Source of the DNA: Hirudinaria manillensis
Taxonomy: Eukaryota; Annelida; Clitellata; Hirudinida; Hirudinidae
Direction: 5' to 3'
NCBI GenBank assembly: GCA_034509925.1
Contig: CM067527.1
Coordinates: 1,672,501-1,736,500, forward strand
Length of the DNA stretch: 64,000 nucleotides
In this document: positions 42,774 to 54,445 of the stretch, in pieces
Numbering within the stretch: the first letter of the stretch is position 1
How the letters are laid out: every line of letters starts with the position of its first letter
The notes under the pieces: model-generated
Databases searched by the model: none
Told to the model about the DNA's origin: nothing
The model's input: the letters and a program-made list of their open reading frames with translations, nothing else
Translations under genes and position numbers: made by a program

Positions 42774-44104
42774 TGTTTTTATAATTATTAATTATTCTAT
42801 TAATTTGTTTTGTTAATTTGTTTTGTAATTTGATTTATTGTTATCTTGACTGTGCAAACTTTGGCAATTCATCATTTTGTTAGCAAAGTCTCCAAAGTTT
42901 GATGATTCATTGTTTATGCAAAATGGTCGAGTTTCCTCCGATGAATAAATGATTCACAACACGTGATCGTGATTTTGCACAGAAATAAAAAAATAAAGTC
43001 GAAGCATGTTCGAACGTTGCTTGTCGTTCAGTGGTACTTTTTTCTTTTTATTATTATAACGAATTACAGGTTGTTAAACTCCTACAAATCGATTACGTAA
43101 TTGGTTAGTAAAAATTAAGCGTCCCATTTGACAATTTGTCGTCCGAATAATGAATCATTAACGATTTAAGTTTGCATTTAACTTTCATCTCCTCTTCATT
43201 CAGGGTCATTGGGTGCAGAGGTCGTCAAGGTCAGACTGTCCAGGTTCGACAGAGGAGTCCTGATGCTTCTACTGGAACGAGAGGCGGCCAATCATGGCAG
43301 CCCCTCGCCGGTCGTCATCAGAGAAATCAAGGGCCAGGAGTCCATTGCCAGACACTTCAAGGTCATGATGATGATCATGATTCATCATGAGCTGCTGATT
43401 TTAGTTTCAGTTTTTTTTATTATGGATTTATTTCATGTTTAAAACTCCAGGTTGGAGACAGGGTCCTGTCCATAAACAAGGTTGCAACAGATTCGATGAA
43501 CCTGAAGGAGATCATGGAGATAATACAGAATTGTCCCGGAGATGTTGTCTTTGAAATATCGAGAAGTTGAAACTTGTTTATAATTATTTTCATCGTCAAT
43601 GTTAAAACTCTCCTGACAAACATGATTCATGTCACTAGGTTCACTAGTTGACAATGCCTTGGTTCCAAGATCGAAATCACCCACTCCTTCTGCAGAAAGA
43701 CTGAGGTATTTGGAATGATACTATCCGATGATAGCATGATAGCACGACATAAAAACACTCCATAAGTTTTGCAACCTCCCCAAAACTTCCTTTTTTTTCT
43801 TCTCCCCAAAAAAAACAGCGGCATAATCGAAGACGAGAGGCGGATAAAAATCGTGACCCTGCACAGGGGCTCGGCAGGGTACGGGTTCAGCGTCGTCGGA
43901 GGGTTCGGCAGCCCCTTGGGGGACCTGCCCGTGTTCGTCAAGAACATCTTCGAGGACGGGGTGGCTGCCAGGGACGGCCGCCTGAGGAGGGGCGACAGAC
44001 TGGTGGCCGTCAATGGTGAAAGCCTCGAGGGCCTCAGTCACCAGGAGGCGCTGGCCGTGCTGAAGAATTGCGAAGGGACCATCGTCCTGACGGTCCTTGA
44101 GTGA
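30611..44104 (+). CDS. PATJ: PATJ/MUPP1-type scaffold, L27 plus 11 PDZ domains
   Basis: Scaffold of the Crumbs apical polarity complex; its L27 domain pairs with Pals1/Stardust in the family. Thirty-two coding exons: 30611-30629, 30770-31041, 31293-31513, 31805-32006, 32170-32349, 32564-32818, 33049-33163, 33533-33624, 33911-34133, 34235-34305, 34623-34862, 35142-35250, 35355-35932, 36242-36469, 36580-37114, 37331-37440, 37732-37923, 38200-38224, 38851-39062, 39362-39456, 39571-39643, 39898-40020, 40318-40399, 40680-40840, 41067-41150, 41320-41547, 41833-41943, 42217-42310, 43204-43361, 43451-43565, 43639-43705, 43819-44104; 1851 residues. L27 spans about 8-75. PDZ domains start near residues 128, 257, 400, 551, 842, 1095, 1238, 1448, 1545, 1648 and 1766. 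[16 protein letters not shown] before PDZ4 is diagnostic of PATJ/MPDZ. PDZ4 has a long Asp/Glu insertion and PDZ10 is degenerate. The exon 3 acceptor is my least certain join. PATJ versus MPDZ is not settled. Confidence 0.92.
33250..33475. repeat. (ATT)/(TA)-rich microsatellite in a PATJ intron
   Basis: Imperfect ATT and ATATATT runs between the PATJ exons ending at 33163 and starting at 33533. Confidence 0.85.
34897..34918 (+). repeat. Short interstitial telomere-type repeat (TTAGGG)n
   Basis: Three perfect TTAGGG units plus TTAG lie in a PATJ intron, 35 bp after the exon ending at 34862. Confidence 0.9.
42637..42778. repeat. (TA)n microsatellite in a PATJ intron
   Basis: About 140 bp of alternating TA with TATG and TACATA interruptions, arranged as two similar blocks. 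An AAT array also lies at about 41971-42035 in the preceding intron. Confidence 0.95.
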
Positions 44105-44987
44105 ATTTGAGGCAGAGGAGATCACGTTTTTGGCAATTTTCGAGATGATTTTCAACGTTTTGTTTTTTTTTTAAATGATTTATATTATTTATTTTTCAAA
44201 TTGTGAATTATATGTTTCAGTTGAGTAATGGATAAGTGACAGGCAAAAGAGACGAAGAACAGATGGGGATCTTAAAGTTACCCACCCGAGTCTTAACCTA
44301 GCCCTCTCATATCTCCTTCCTCAGGACATCCACAATAACCCTAAGAAGCCTGAGCCTGTCAGTTAGCTTTTGCCTGTCACTTATCCAAGTACCTTTCAGT
44401 TTAATGTCTTAAGAAACATGTGACGCAGTTGCTCAAGTCTGAGATCAGTTCCTATATGTGTTCAATAGCAATACAAATATTGGCCTGCTGAGTTCCTTAA
44501 GCCTTCAATCTCATTGGTCGTCACGATTGAAATTATTTTTTGTGATTTGTTAATTAGATTAAAATTATTTTGTATAATTTGTTAATTAGATTAAAATTAT
44601 TTTGTTAATTCCAATTAGATTGAAATCTTTAAAGTGTGATTTGTTGGCTTCGTTCAACGTTTTCCGTTTCAAATTCTTTTTTTTTTCTTCGATCCTGCAA
44701 TCGTGATGGAGTTTCATCTCCGAAAGTTTTTGAAGCGGATTTAGACCTTTTTTTAAGACTTTACGGTGATTTTGTTTAAAATTTGTTGTTTATCTTTGGT
44801 GGCAATGAAAATCAATGCATTCCCGTTCCCTGCGTGAATTATATTTTAAATAAAATCAAAAATATTTTTAATCCCTCGTCTATTTTGGAGTATAAAGAAA
44901 GAATTCTATTCCTGATTCAATTAAAGCTTTTTTCTTGAAATTATTTAAAATAAAAGCTATTTATTTGTTTATTTATTTGGAATTATT
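44105..44987. other. Convergent intergenic gap between PATJ and CDIN1
   Basis: 3' flanks of both genes, with a short imperfect repeat of TTAATTAGATTAAAATTATTTTG-like sequence near 44550-44605. No coding region seen. Confidence 0.6.
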
Positions 44988-47612
44988 TTATTCAACATTT
45001 AATACTTCAAAAGAAGCAGGGAACGAGTCCAGGATCAGAATACCATCTCCCCTGTGGACGTCCAACTGCTTTAGGAATCCGAACCAGTAAATGACCAGGC
45101 CGGGCCCGAATCTGGATCGATTATAAATAAACTATTATTAATTGATTAATTAATTATTTAATAGCATCGATTATAAAGTTATTAAGCACAATGTAAATTG
45201 CACCTCAAAATATATTACAGAAGTCAAGGCACTTTTAGATAGCAACTTTGATTGAATGATAAACCATTGCATGGGATGAACTCTTGTTGCTCACCTGTTC
45301 TGATAGCACCAGTATTGATCCCTGAGGTAACCTTCATGGAGTTCCTCATCTCCGAAAGAAGCTTTCGATTCAATCCAGGTGACGATGCTACCATCCACAG
45401 CTGGAATGTGTAATGATATCAATTCCTGGATTATGCCAATTGGATACTATCCCATGGATAGCTTATAGGGTTATAATGTTTCAACACTCTATAGCGCGAT
45501 AAATGATCTCAATGATGATGACTTTTAGCAGAAAAATTAACATATTATTAATAAATTTAATAGTAATATGATCAATTAGCTAACGAAGTTCAATTCTTAT
45601 ATAAGAAATCAGTCTTAGTGGTAGTTGTTATAATAATCAGTCACCTCACCTATCGGTACCTGGAGTACAATGTCCGGTGTCTTGTCAAAGCCTTTTGACT
45701 GGAGGTGAGTCTCATCTGATAAGAAAATATTTTTAAAAAGAATTTAAAATTTTGCTTGCAAATGTGCTATTGCTACTATTGGTTTATAAGACTTTGAGAT
45801 GGTGCAGATTAGTTGTTAGTTATGTATTAATATACAGTTAATAGTAGTTATATGGACAATAATAAATAAAGTAATTAATTAAAAATAAGTAATGGCTGTA
45901 AAAATGAGAACCTTGGAATGGAATCCCGGCCTGGTTCAACTTCCTCTTCAGCAGTGCTTCATGCTCGTGGCCAAGAGATCTGACCAGGGGGTCAAATGGG
46001 GTCAGATGAGATCGCCATAGAAACCACTAGTATTGCAGCTTATCATCTCAATGCTATCACCACCATCACCACATTATCAGTTATCATCATCATCAGTCCT
46101 ACTAGGTCACGTTGCTATCATAATATGCTTACTGTTTTCGTTTGTCTGTTATTGGTCCGTAGAGAAGGTCACTGAACACGCACTGTAACAAATAACAACA
46201 ATAATTAACATGAACAGAAATGATTTAAATAATATTATTATTATTATTATTATTAAATGTCATTTAATCAGAGAGCAACCAACGATTTGAATTTCTTTCG
46301 AGAGGACGGCATCCAAGATCTTCCATGGTTTCTTGAGGAGTTCCGAAACCTCCCCTTTCGGTGCTGCAACAAAAGGAACATCGGATTTTCATTAAAAAAA
46401 TTCTAGAAATTATTCCGAAATAACGCAACGATTGCAAAACAAATTAAATTTCTTATCAACGCACCGGTTGAACCGTGATATTTGGTGAAGGCCAAATGTC
46501 TTTCGAGTACGATACGAGCCAACAAACTCGGAGAAAGTCCCTCCTGATGATTTGCAAAATATTAATTTATTTTTTAATTTGGAAGAAGTTATTAATACTG
46601 TGATGTAGCAATAAATATTTGCAATCATTAATGATTTAATAAATATTTGCAATCATTAATGATTTAATAAATATTTGCAATCATTAATGATTTAATAAAT
46701 ATTTGCAATCATTAATGATTTAATAAATATTTGCAATCATTAATGATTTAAATATTTATGAACTCTTATTATAACTTATTATTGTTAAAGGTGACTGATG
46801 ACAATAACCCTAAAAGCCCAGTTAAAGAAAAGATGTGAAATAATTTTGGTCACAAGCATTTTGAATGTAAAAATGCTTCAAATACCTGCTTTGCCATGGT
46901 GAGAATGACTTGATTACAGACATTTTGTTGGGAGTTTTCACAATATCTGAAAATTGAAGCTTAAAATGTTATTATTAATATAATTAATGCTTAAATACAT
47001 ATCCCTATTGAGATGGAAAGTCATACATTGCATGATGCAATGATAGTAATTATGTAATGAATAATTATTTTATGGTTAATCGAATCTAATGAAATCAAAA
47101 CTATTTATAGCTACCTGAAGTAGTGCTCATTTGTCTTATCTGCTGAGGTGTGCTTTCGATAAGTGTGCTTCATTTTCCTCTGCCAATTAATTGGTTTTTG
47201 TTTGGTAATATTCACTTAATAACCAGTTAATTTGTAATGAATTTAAATAATATATCCCGTGGCATCAGGAAATATTTTAATAAAAATTCTAAACCTGGAA
47301 TATCTGATCATATATGCACAGCAACGTCTGTCTTTTGATTCTAGAAAACAAAATATGAAAAATCCTTCAGATTAATAGATGCATTGAAGTGAAATAGCTT
47401 AATTAGTTAGAGTGTTCTAATAGCTCACAAATTTAACAGCTTTTTGAAATGGCCAGAAAACCAAATTTAGATATTTAGCATGTAATGAGGTAAATTAACT
47501 GAGATTCTTAAGCATACCCGGGATGCGCTTTGGTCAAGCTGTCTAAATATTCTCTCGGGTCATTGTGACGATGCACTTCGGCAACAATCTCATTGTATTT
47601 CGACAAATCCAT
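44988..47612 (-). CDS. CDIN1: CDAN1-interacting nuclease 1 (CDIN1, C15orf41 family)
   Basis: Predicted PD-(D/E)XK nuclease. In humans it partners codanin-1 and is mutated in congenital dyserythropoietic anaemia I. Exons in transcript order are 47612-47518, 47340-47295, 47179-47115, 46946-46886, 46543-46474, 46363-46284, 46182-46133, 45979-45912, 45715-45650, 45400-45295 and 45111-44988, summing to exactly 277 codons (276 residues; human is about 281). Diagnostic segments are [38 protein letters not shown], then [12 protein letters not shown] with the E-x-K of the nuclease core, [20 protein letters not shown] and [12 protein letters not shown]. The family's overall layout and catalytic motif are intact. 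Exon 6 ends with a GTTGGT donor. A 28-bp minisatellite lies in intron 4. Confidence 0.94.
46610..46749. repeat. 28-bp minisatellite, five units, in a CDIN1 intron
   Basis: Five near-identical copies of a 28-bp unit beginning AATAAATATTTGCAATC and ending ATTAATGATTT. Each unit contains the inverted pair AATCATTAATGATT. Confidence 0.95.
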
Positions 47613-48071
47613 ATCAGCCGTCAACACTCTAATGAAAAATTTTTATTTACACCTCACGGCCCGCCTTGTTTATGTTTACATCGCGGCAAATAAATTGATG
47701 AAAACTGGTAGAGATAAAATTAATGAAGAATGTTTATAATAAATTCAAAATTAAATTTACTTTTAAACTAACATTATTTCAAAAGTTAAAAATCCTGATC
47801 AAAAGTCGCCAAAATTAAATGATCACAATTCGGCACGCTTAAAATACTAAGAATTCATGTATAAAATAATTTCAAATGAACATAAACAGTATCAGAATAA
47901 TTGTATCAAGCAAACCTTGATACGCAGTATAAACAAATGAAGCGTCATAAATATGCAGTTTAACCTTTGACATTTGGTAAACCGTTTCCGTCTTGCGACT
48001 GCTATAAAAAATCTCTGAAATACTTAAATTAAATTGAATATAATTATCACTTTTAACTTTTATTCTATAAA
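47613..48071. promoter_or_regulatory. Divergent intergenic region, CDIN1 and cysteine-rich gene
   Basis: 459 bp between divergent start codons; both promoters are expected here. No clear core element seen. Confidence 0.45.
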
Positions 48072-49132
48072 ATGAATGCCTGCTCTAAGAGTGAGTACCA
48101 AGACCAGTTTGTGGGCTGGCCATCAAGCTACATTAAAGTAGAAGATGAAGACTGCCAATGCTGGCGGTTTGTTCAATTCACATAAAACTACTGCGGTTAA
48201 AGTTAAGATATAAACTGTGAATATCAATTCGCATTTATTTCGTAGCTTTGATCCTAAAAAAGCCTTCGAACGATGTCCGTGCTCCAATAAAAAGTATTTC
48301 AATGACGAATTGACTCTCAACATGACTCTCAAATCCATTGCCGATAGCTACAGGGCTCATTTAGAAACCCAGAAGCAGAGGGCAATGCAATTCAAAGCCT
48401 ATTACGTGACCTCTGCCCCTGCCCATGTTATCTGCAAATCTCCAAGTTTCTCAATGATTTTAAATTTGAAATTTATAGAAAAAAATGAGATAAGATACAT
48501 TTGTTATCAGACAATAAGCAAGACTTGTTTGAATTAAATTGGTACCATGAAATACATTAGTACTTTGCTTCAATTCGGTTTTTAACACCTAATGATTTCA
48601 AGAACTGAAGAATCCGCTCATAAATCGATGCGAAGAAAAATGCAAGCAGATTGCAAGGAAAAAGGACCATCCGGTCTGCAAGGAGATTGAAAATCGCAAG
48701 GAAAAGCTGGACTGCTTCCAGTCGAATCTGGTCGAAGACAGAAAGCCAGAAGATGGTGGTTGCAACAGTTGTTGCTGCTGTTGCACTTGTTGCCCGTGTT
48801 GTTGCTACGAAGAAACCCCGTGCCAGAGTTGCTGTCAGTGCCCGAACCCTTTCGTGGAGAATTCCCAGAGGGTAGAGTTTCTAGCTCTCCAACGGAGCCC
48901 AGATTGCACTGTCCAAAAGTACTGCGCCAAGAAAAAGAGAAGGACTTGCGCCTGTCATGGCGGCGGGCAGACTTCCGGCGTTTTAAACTTACAGATGAGG
49001 CCTTTCAAGGGTTGCTCGGACATACCTCTGGATCACAGCTTCAAGCACTTTCTGACTGCTCCCGACATATTCAAGTTGAGGTACATGCAGAATGAGTATA
49101 TGTCTTTCGACGATTGGTACACTGTTCCGTGA
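48072..49132 (+). CDS. Cysteine-rich protein of unknown function
   Basis: I do not recognise this gene. Exons 48072-48166, 48246-48445 and 48603-49132 join in phase to give 274 residues. There is no signal peptide or membrane segment. The N-terminus has SEYQDQFVGWP, and CPCSNKKYFNDELTLNM follows. The centre is charged (RCEEKCKQIARKKDHPVCKEIENRK). An extreme cysteine cluster of about 15 Cys in 30 residues comes next (CNSCCCCCTCCPCCC, then CQSCCQC). The C-terminal part has spaced cysteines and ends SFDDWYTVP. The SEYxxxFxxWP start faintly resembles microtubule-binding modules of MAP6/SAXO proteins; that is speculation. Cytosolic metal binding is also possible. Good splice sites and stop-free phase joins support a real gene. 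It is divergent from CDIN1. Confidence 0.7.
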
Positions 49133-49862
49133 TCTTCATGAGGGAGCTTCAGGGAGAAAATACGATTACTTTTTTTTTTCTTTTGATAAATAATTGATAT
49201 TCTGACAATATTTAATTTAAGCAAATACGTGATAATTTAATTATATCTTACTGCGAATAACTGATCTGCTCTAATTGTTCAAATTTGGACTTTCGTTGAA
49301 GATAAAATATTCAAATAATTATAGACTCGTTCCGTTTGCTAGTCAAAGAGTATATAAAAAAAAATTACATCTCACGAACGATATTCTATTGAAGTAATAT
49401 AATAGCAAATACAATAACAAATTTAGAGAAAATACATAGAAATACGCAGCATAAATTTCATAACAACAATATCAGCCATCAGACTAAAATCGATCAGCCT
49501 ACCAAATGGTTCACCTTCATAGATGTTGATTCATAAATTTAATTTCAACGTCATCTTGACTTTCAAAGCCATGAGACTAAAATCGATAGACCTATCGAAT
49601 TCACCTAAGACATTCTGGAGTCAGAAGTGACATTTGACAGCTGTTTTACAAACTAAATTTTGTTTCAATGGCCTCACAGGCAGACTAAGTTAATAATAAA
49701 TCCATAATTGTCTTAAATAATTCACATTTATGAGAGGAAAAAAATTTATATTGTCAAAAATATGGGATAAATCACTTGGAAATTCACAAACATTTGTGAC
49801 AGTCGAATGTCATAATTTTGGTGAATGATCAGAAATATTTAGTCCGAGGTAAAAGTTAAAGT
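49133..49862. other. Intergenic upstream of the inhibitor cluster
   Basis: AT-rich sequence. Two related blocks beginning GACTAAAATCGAT at about 49482 and 49570 suggest a local duplication. No coding region. Confidence 0.5.
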
Positions 49863-49908
49863 CTATAAAAAGGTCAGCTGGATTATGCGATTTCTTCCTC
49901 CGAGTTAG
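49863..49908 (+). promoter_or_regulatory. Predicted promoter and non-coding first exon of inhibitor gene A
   Basis: TATAAAA at 49864-49870 lies about 40 bp before a donor-like GAGTTAG|GTGGGT at 49908. The matching acceptor is AATCAG at 50242, five bases before the ATG. The spacing implies a short non-coding first exon. The same layout recurs in genes B-F. Confidence 0.55.
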
Positions 49909-50247
49909 GTGGGTTTTAATATTAAAATATTAATATTTTTAATAAAATAATAATAAATTAAATAATAAGTTAATTAGTATTAATTATTGATATTCATGGC
50001 GTTAATAATCCAATGGTTTGACCAGTTTCAACAAAATATAATAACTTACACATTTTTAAACGGCTAATATAATAATATAATAGTGTATATGGTTTATAAT
50101 TATATTAAAATAAAAAGTTTTGTTATTTCATTAATTAATTTACTATTAATAAATCGTTAATTAATTTGATTACTAATCATTAATTAATTAATTAATTAAT
50201 TAATTAATTAATTAATTAAATTAATCCCGTCAGTCAATCAGTGAAAC

Positions 50248-51202
<955 letters not shown>

Positions 51203-51588
51203 GATTGGCATGACCTCTGGCAAGAACGAGTTTCTGGCTAAATAAATTCTAATTGGATCATAAATTTGAAAACGTCGTTGTCCAAATTTAACTTGTTTGA
51301 AATTAAACTCAATATTTATTTTTATTAATAACCATTTTTTGTTTTTAAATCTTTAATAAATGAACTGAACACAAAATCGTGCTGGTCTTAATGAAAAAAG
51401 GTTTATAGCTATAATAAGTATAGTTTATATTGACTAACTATTTAGTTAATTAACTGATCCATTAATACTCAATATTATGGAGGACAATTTTTTAAAACTT
51501 AAAATTTGAAAATTCGTATAAATATAAATTTAAACATAACTGAAAAATATTAATTCTAATTAATTAAATTAAATGACGGAGAAGATAT

Positions 51589-51876
51589 TGTAATAACCCG
51601 GAGTCCTCAAACTAATTATAGAAGGTCAGGTTTATTGAAAGTTGTCAGATGGCTTGGAAGATGTAAAATGCTTAATTGATTAAGTCTTGAAATCTGCTGT
51701 TTCTATTACTCTCGCTCTCTTTCCGAGGTAAATCCATTTGTCAAGGTACATAACCAAAGAGTCTGAATAGCACCAATTTAATTCTCAAATTATATTGCCA
51801 CTAAATTTAATTAATTATTAAATTAATTAATCGGCAATATAATTTTAAATATTATTCAATTTCTAGGGATCCAACA
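51589..51876 (-). repeat. LTR, 3' copy in element orientation
   Basis: 288 bp, bounded TG...CA. It differs from the other LTR by one base seen (A versus G near 51602). It contains the last codons and stop of the element's ORF. Confidence 0.93.
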
Positions 51877-53049
51877 CTGCCCCCTCCTTAAATCTGTTCG
51901 TCCCGAACAGACATCTATTCCCATTTTCATTTTTACTCTCGGAATAGGATCCGATCTTCCAACAATCTCATGGCTGCAAATCCCAGATCCATTTGCTTTG
52001 TCATCTTCTGGGATTTCTGTCTCCTCCCTTTTACTTCTGCGTCCCGCAAGTTTCAGCCGCGGAACATCGCCATTTCTATGCACGCTCTCCTGCTCCACGA
52101 TGTCGCCAGATCCCAGACTCTCCTCAGGATCACCTGCTCCACTTTCCATGCTAGGCACTCTCCTGAAATCCCGAGCACTCCCTTCTGTTATTTCCAATAG
52201 AGCCGAAACATCCGCTGGTAAATCCATGGGCTGTTCTGTAGACTCTACTTGTTCCACCATCAAATCCGTGCGCTCCACCGGCAACTCCACGTGACTCATC
52301 AGTAATTCCTCCGGCTGCACCAATAACTCCACATGATCCACCGGCAAACCTACGGGCTCCTCCGAAAGCTCCACTTGCTCCACTAACACCTCCGTGAGCT
52401 CCCCGAGCCCTGCCGACGACTCGACCTGATCTGGTAACTCTATGGGCTCTAACGTCGAGTTCTCTAAGTCTGCCATCACGCACAGAGTTTCTGGAGACAC
52501 GCACGCACTGTGGTTGGATGTGCCTTCTAATGACTCCATCCCAATGCTGCCAGAAACGGTACTTGGAACATCAGAACTCTTCTCAGTAGAGTTTCCACCA
52601 GAAACCAAAGAGGCATCCTGACGCGGAATCGCTGTGTTTTCCAAATCGCCCCTAATAGTCCTCCTAGAGTTCTCTACAAACTTTCTCCGCCACTTACTAT
52701 ATTCGGACTCGAATTCAAAAGAACCAACAGGACTCTTCTCGGTAGAGTCTTCACCCGAAGCCAACGAGACATCCTGGCATGGAACCGCTCTGTTTTTCAA
52801 ATCACCCCTAATACTCCTAATACATTCCCTCATCTCATCTACGGACTTTTTCATAAAATCAAGAAATTCATCCATCTTTTTATGGGATGGATTCTCGAAT
52901 TCGTATTCCTCTGGGTCATGGCCATTCTCTGTCAGCCATGTCCCAAGTCGCTCTCGTATCTCAGCTTTCGTGCCTTTCCAATCCAGGCCACGCTCTCTCA
53001 ATTCTTGTCTCAATCGAGGCACGTACAATTCATCCAAGTACTTCGGCAT
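51856..53049 (-). CDS. SAP-domain protein of the LTR element
   Basis: 397-residue uninterrupted frame inside the element, starting 81 bp after the 5' LTR and ending within the 3' LTR. Residues about 4-38 form a SAP-like DNA-binding helix-extension-helix (LDELYVPRLRQELRERGLDW...KAEIRERLGTWL). A duplicated segment follows: SIRGDLKNRAVPCQDVSLASG and TIRGDLENTAIPRQDASLVSG lie about 56 residues apart. The middle is a degenerate Val/Glu/Leu-rich repeat (VELPV, VEQVE). I see no zinc knuckle or capsid motif, so a Gag role is only positional. The intact frame agrees with the recent insertion indicated by the LTRs. It may be a captured host domain. Confidence 0.75.
   Translation of the reverse strand: MPKYLDELYVPRLRQELRERGLDWKGTKAEIRERLGTWLTENGHDPEEYEFENPSHKKMDEFLDFMKKSVDEMRECIRSIRGDLKNRAVPCQDVSLASGEDSTEKSPVGSFEFESEYSKWRRKFVENSRRTIRGDLENTAIPRQDASLVSGGNSTEKSSDVPSTVSGSIGMESLEGTSNHSACVSPETLCVMADLENSTLEPIELPDQVESSAGLGELTEVLVEQVELSEEPVGLPVDHVELLVQPEELLMSHVELPVERTDLMVEQVESTEQPMDLPADVSALLEITEGSARDFRRVPSMESGAGDPEESLGSGDIVEQESVHRNGDVPRLKLAGRRSKREETEIPEDDKANGSGICSHEIVGRSDPIPRVKMKMGIDVCSGRTDLRRGQCWIPRN
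51877..51889 (-). promoter_or_regulatory. Polypurine tract
   Basis: On the minus strand AAGGAGGGGGCAG lies directly before the 3' LTR, the expected place for plus-strand priming. Confidence 0.8.
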
Positions 53050-53111
53050 CGTTCACTTTTCAACTAAACAAGCTTCTACTTTAGTTACTTTTGGATACCC
53101 TTTAACTCTAA

Positions 53112-53129
53112 ATCCAACTCCTGACACCA
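53112..53129 (-). promoter_or_regulatory. Primer-binding site, tRNA-Leu type
   Basis: On the minus strand TGGTGTCAGGAGTTGGAT follows the LTR after one base. It begins with TGG, complementary to CCA, and matches the acceptor end of a leucine tRNA with about one mismatch as I recall the tRNA. Confidence 0.8.
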
Positions 53130-53130
53130 A

Positions 53131-53418
53131 TGTAATAACCCGGGGTCCTCAAACTAATTATAGAAGGTCAGGTTTATTGAAAGTTGTCAGATGGCTTGGA
53201 AGATGTAAAATGCTTAATTGATTAAGTCTTGAAATCTGCTGTTTCTATTACTCTCGCTCTCTTTCCGAGGTAAATCCATTTGTCAAGGTACATAACCAAA
53301 GAGTCTGAATAGCACCAATTTAATTCTCAAATTATATTGCCACTAAATTTAATTAATTATTAAATTAATTAATCGGCAATATAATTTTAAATATTATTCA
53401 ATTTCTAGGGATCCAACA
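53131..53418 (-). repeat. LTR, 5' copy in element orientation
   Basis: 288 bp, nearly identical to the partner LTR, followed by the 4-bp target duplication ATAT. Confidence 0.93.
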
Positions 53419-53586
53419 ATATTTAAGAAATTTATAAATTATTAATTTATCGTATTTATATGCGGTATAATATTTTTGCCTCATTCACAAAATCAAGCCA
53501 AAAAAAAAACTCATCCAGTCACAAGGTTATATAATTTTTATAACTATTATAATTATAAACAAACTATATTTTCGAAATAATATATT

Positions 53587-53634
53587 TTAACCCTAACCTT
53601 AACCCTAAACTTAACCCTAACCCAAACCCAAATT
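53587..53634 (-). repeat. Degenerate telomere-type repeat (CCCTAA variants)
   Basis: About eight CCCTAA-like units (CCCTAA, CCTTAA, CCCAAA) lie 165 bp after the LTR element. Confidence 0.8.
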
Positions 53635-53866
53635 AGGTAACAAATAATTCCATCCAATGCTAGAGTCTAGTGGTATATAAAAACAATCTTTACCTGGTCA
53701 ATGCGCAGGAAGAATTTCTAATATAAATCATGGTTGTGAAATCGATTTTAATTTCATTGTTGATTGACAATCGACAATATCAAGCATTAATCAAATTGGT
53801 GTTTGATTGATTGTTCTCTCATTTCTGAGTCATCACTTCATAACCTTCACGAGGTGACGAAAAATG

Positions 53867-53939
53867 TATAAAATGGTTTGTAAGGCCAAAAGACGTGTTG
53901 CTATTATTCACGGATTCTTTGTCGAACTGGTTGGTTGGT
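53867..53939 (+). promoter_or_regulatory. Predicted promoter and non-coding first exon of gene B
   Basis: TATAAAATGG at 53867-53876 lies 64 bp before a donor-like AACTG|GTTGGT at 53939. The acceptor TTTTCAG lies at 54327, five bases before the ATG at 54333. Confidence 0.5.
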
Positions 53940-54332
53940 TGAACTTGATGTTTTAATTTGATATATAATTTAAATATTTTGTAAAATACAATCTAATAAT
54001 AAATAATAATAATAATAAATAATAAATCTAATAATAATATTAGAAATTTTGAATGAACATCAGGACATTTTTGTCATTAATCTGGACTTCCAGGAAAAGA
54101 CTGAATCTCAATTTATCAATTATTCCTTGTGACTCAGTTAAATTGATTTCTTGTTGAGTTGTTTTTGTTTTTACAATGGCCTTGTTGTTTTGGCAGGGTC
54201 CTCAAATCATTCGTAATTAAAAATGAATTTGAGATTTAAAAATAAATTAAATGAATAAAATGTAATTTTTTTTTCTATATTTTTCGGATATTTAACATTT
54301 TTAAAATCTTAAATGTTTGATTTTCAGAAAAT

Positions 54333-54406
54333 ATGAAATCTGTGGCAGTGTGTTGTTTCATGATGGCCCTTGCGGTCGCATCCTCTGAAAGTGGGTGAAC
54401 TGTAAT

Positions 54407-54445
<39 letters not shown>

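Larger units (their letters stand above)
51589..53418 (-). mobile_element. Young non-autonomous LTR retrotransposon with SAP-domain ORF
   Basis: Two 288-bp direct repeats (51589-51876 and 53131-53418) start TG and end CA on either strand, and I find a single mismatch between them. They flank a 1254-bp interior. The insertion is bounded by the 4-bp repeat ATAT (51585-51588 and 53419-53422). Read on the minus strand, the 5' LTR is followed after one base by TGGTGTCAGGAGTTGG, a primer-binding site matching the 3' end of tRNA-Leu. A polypurine tract AAGGAGGGGGCAG abuts the 3' LTR. The only ORF encodes a SAP-domain protein. There is no protease, reverse transcriptase, RNase H or integrase, so it must depend on enzymes from a relative. 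Confidence 0.92.

Noticed and set aside
43627-44155. Minus-strand frames opposite the last PATJ exons
   Set aside because: GC-rich shadow of the final PDZ exon; the plus strand has the clear PDZ and correct splice phases.
46610-46749. 28-bp repeats as a CRISPR array
   Set aside because: Head-to-tail minisatellite without spacers, inside an animal gene intron.
51856-53049. SAP-domain ORF as a normal host gene
   Set aside because: It is bounded by LTRs, ends inside one, lacks introns, and PBS and PPT flank it; an element-encoded protein fits better.
52634-53221. 195-codon plus-strand frame in the LTR element
   Set aside because: Shadow of the SAP-domain ORF; the PBS, PPT and LTR order show the element is oriented on the minus strand.
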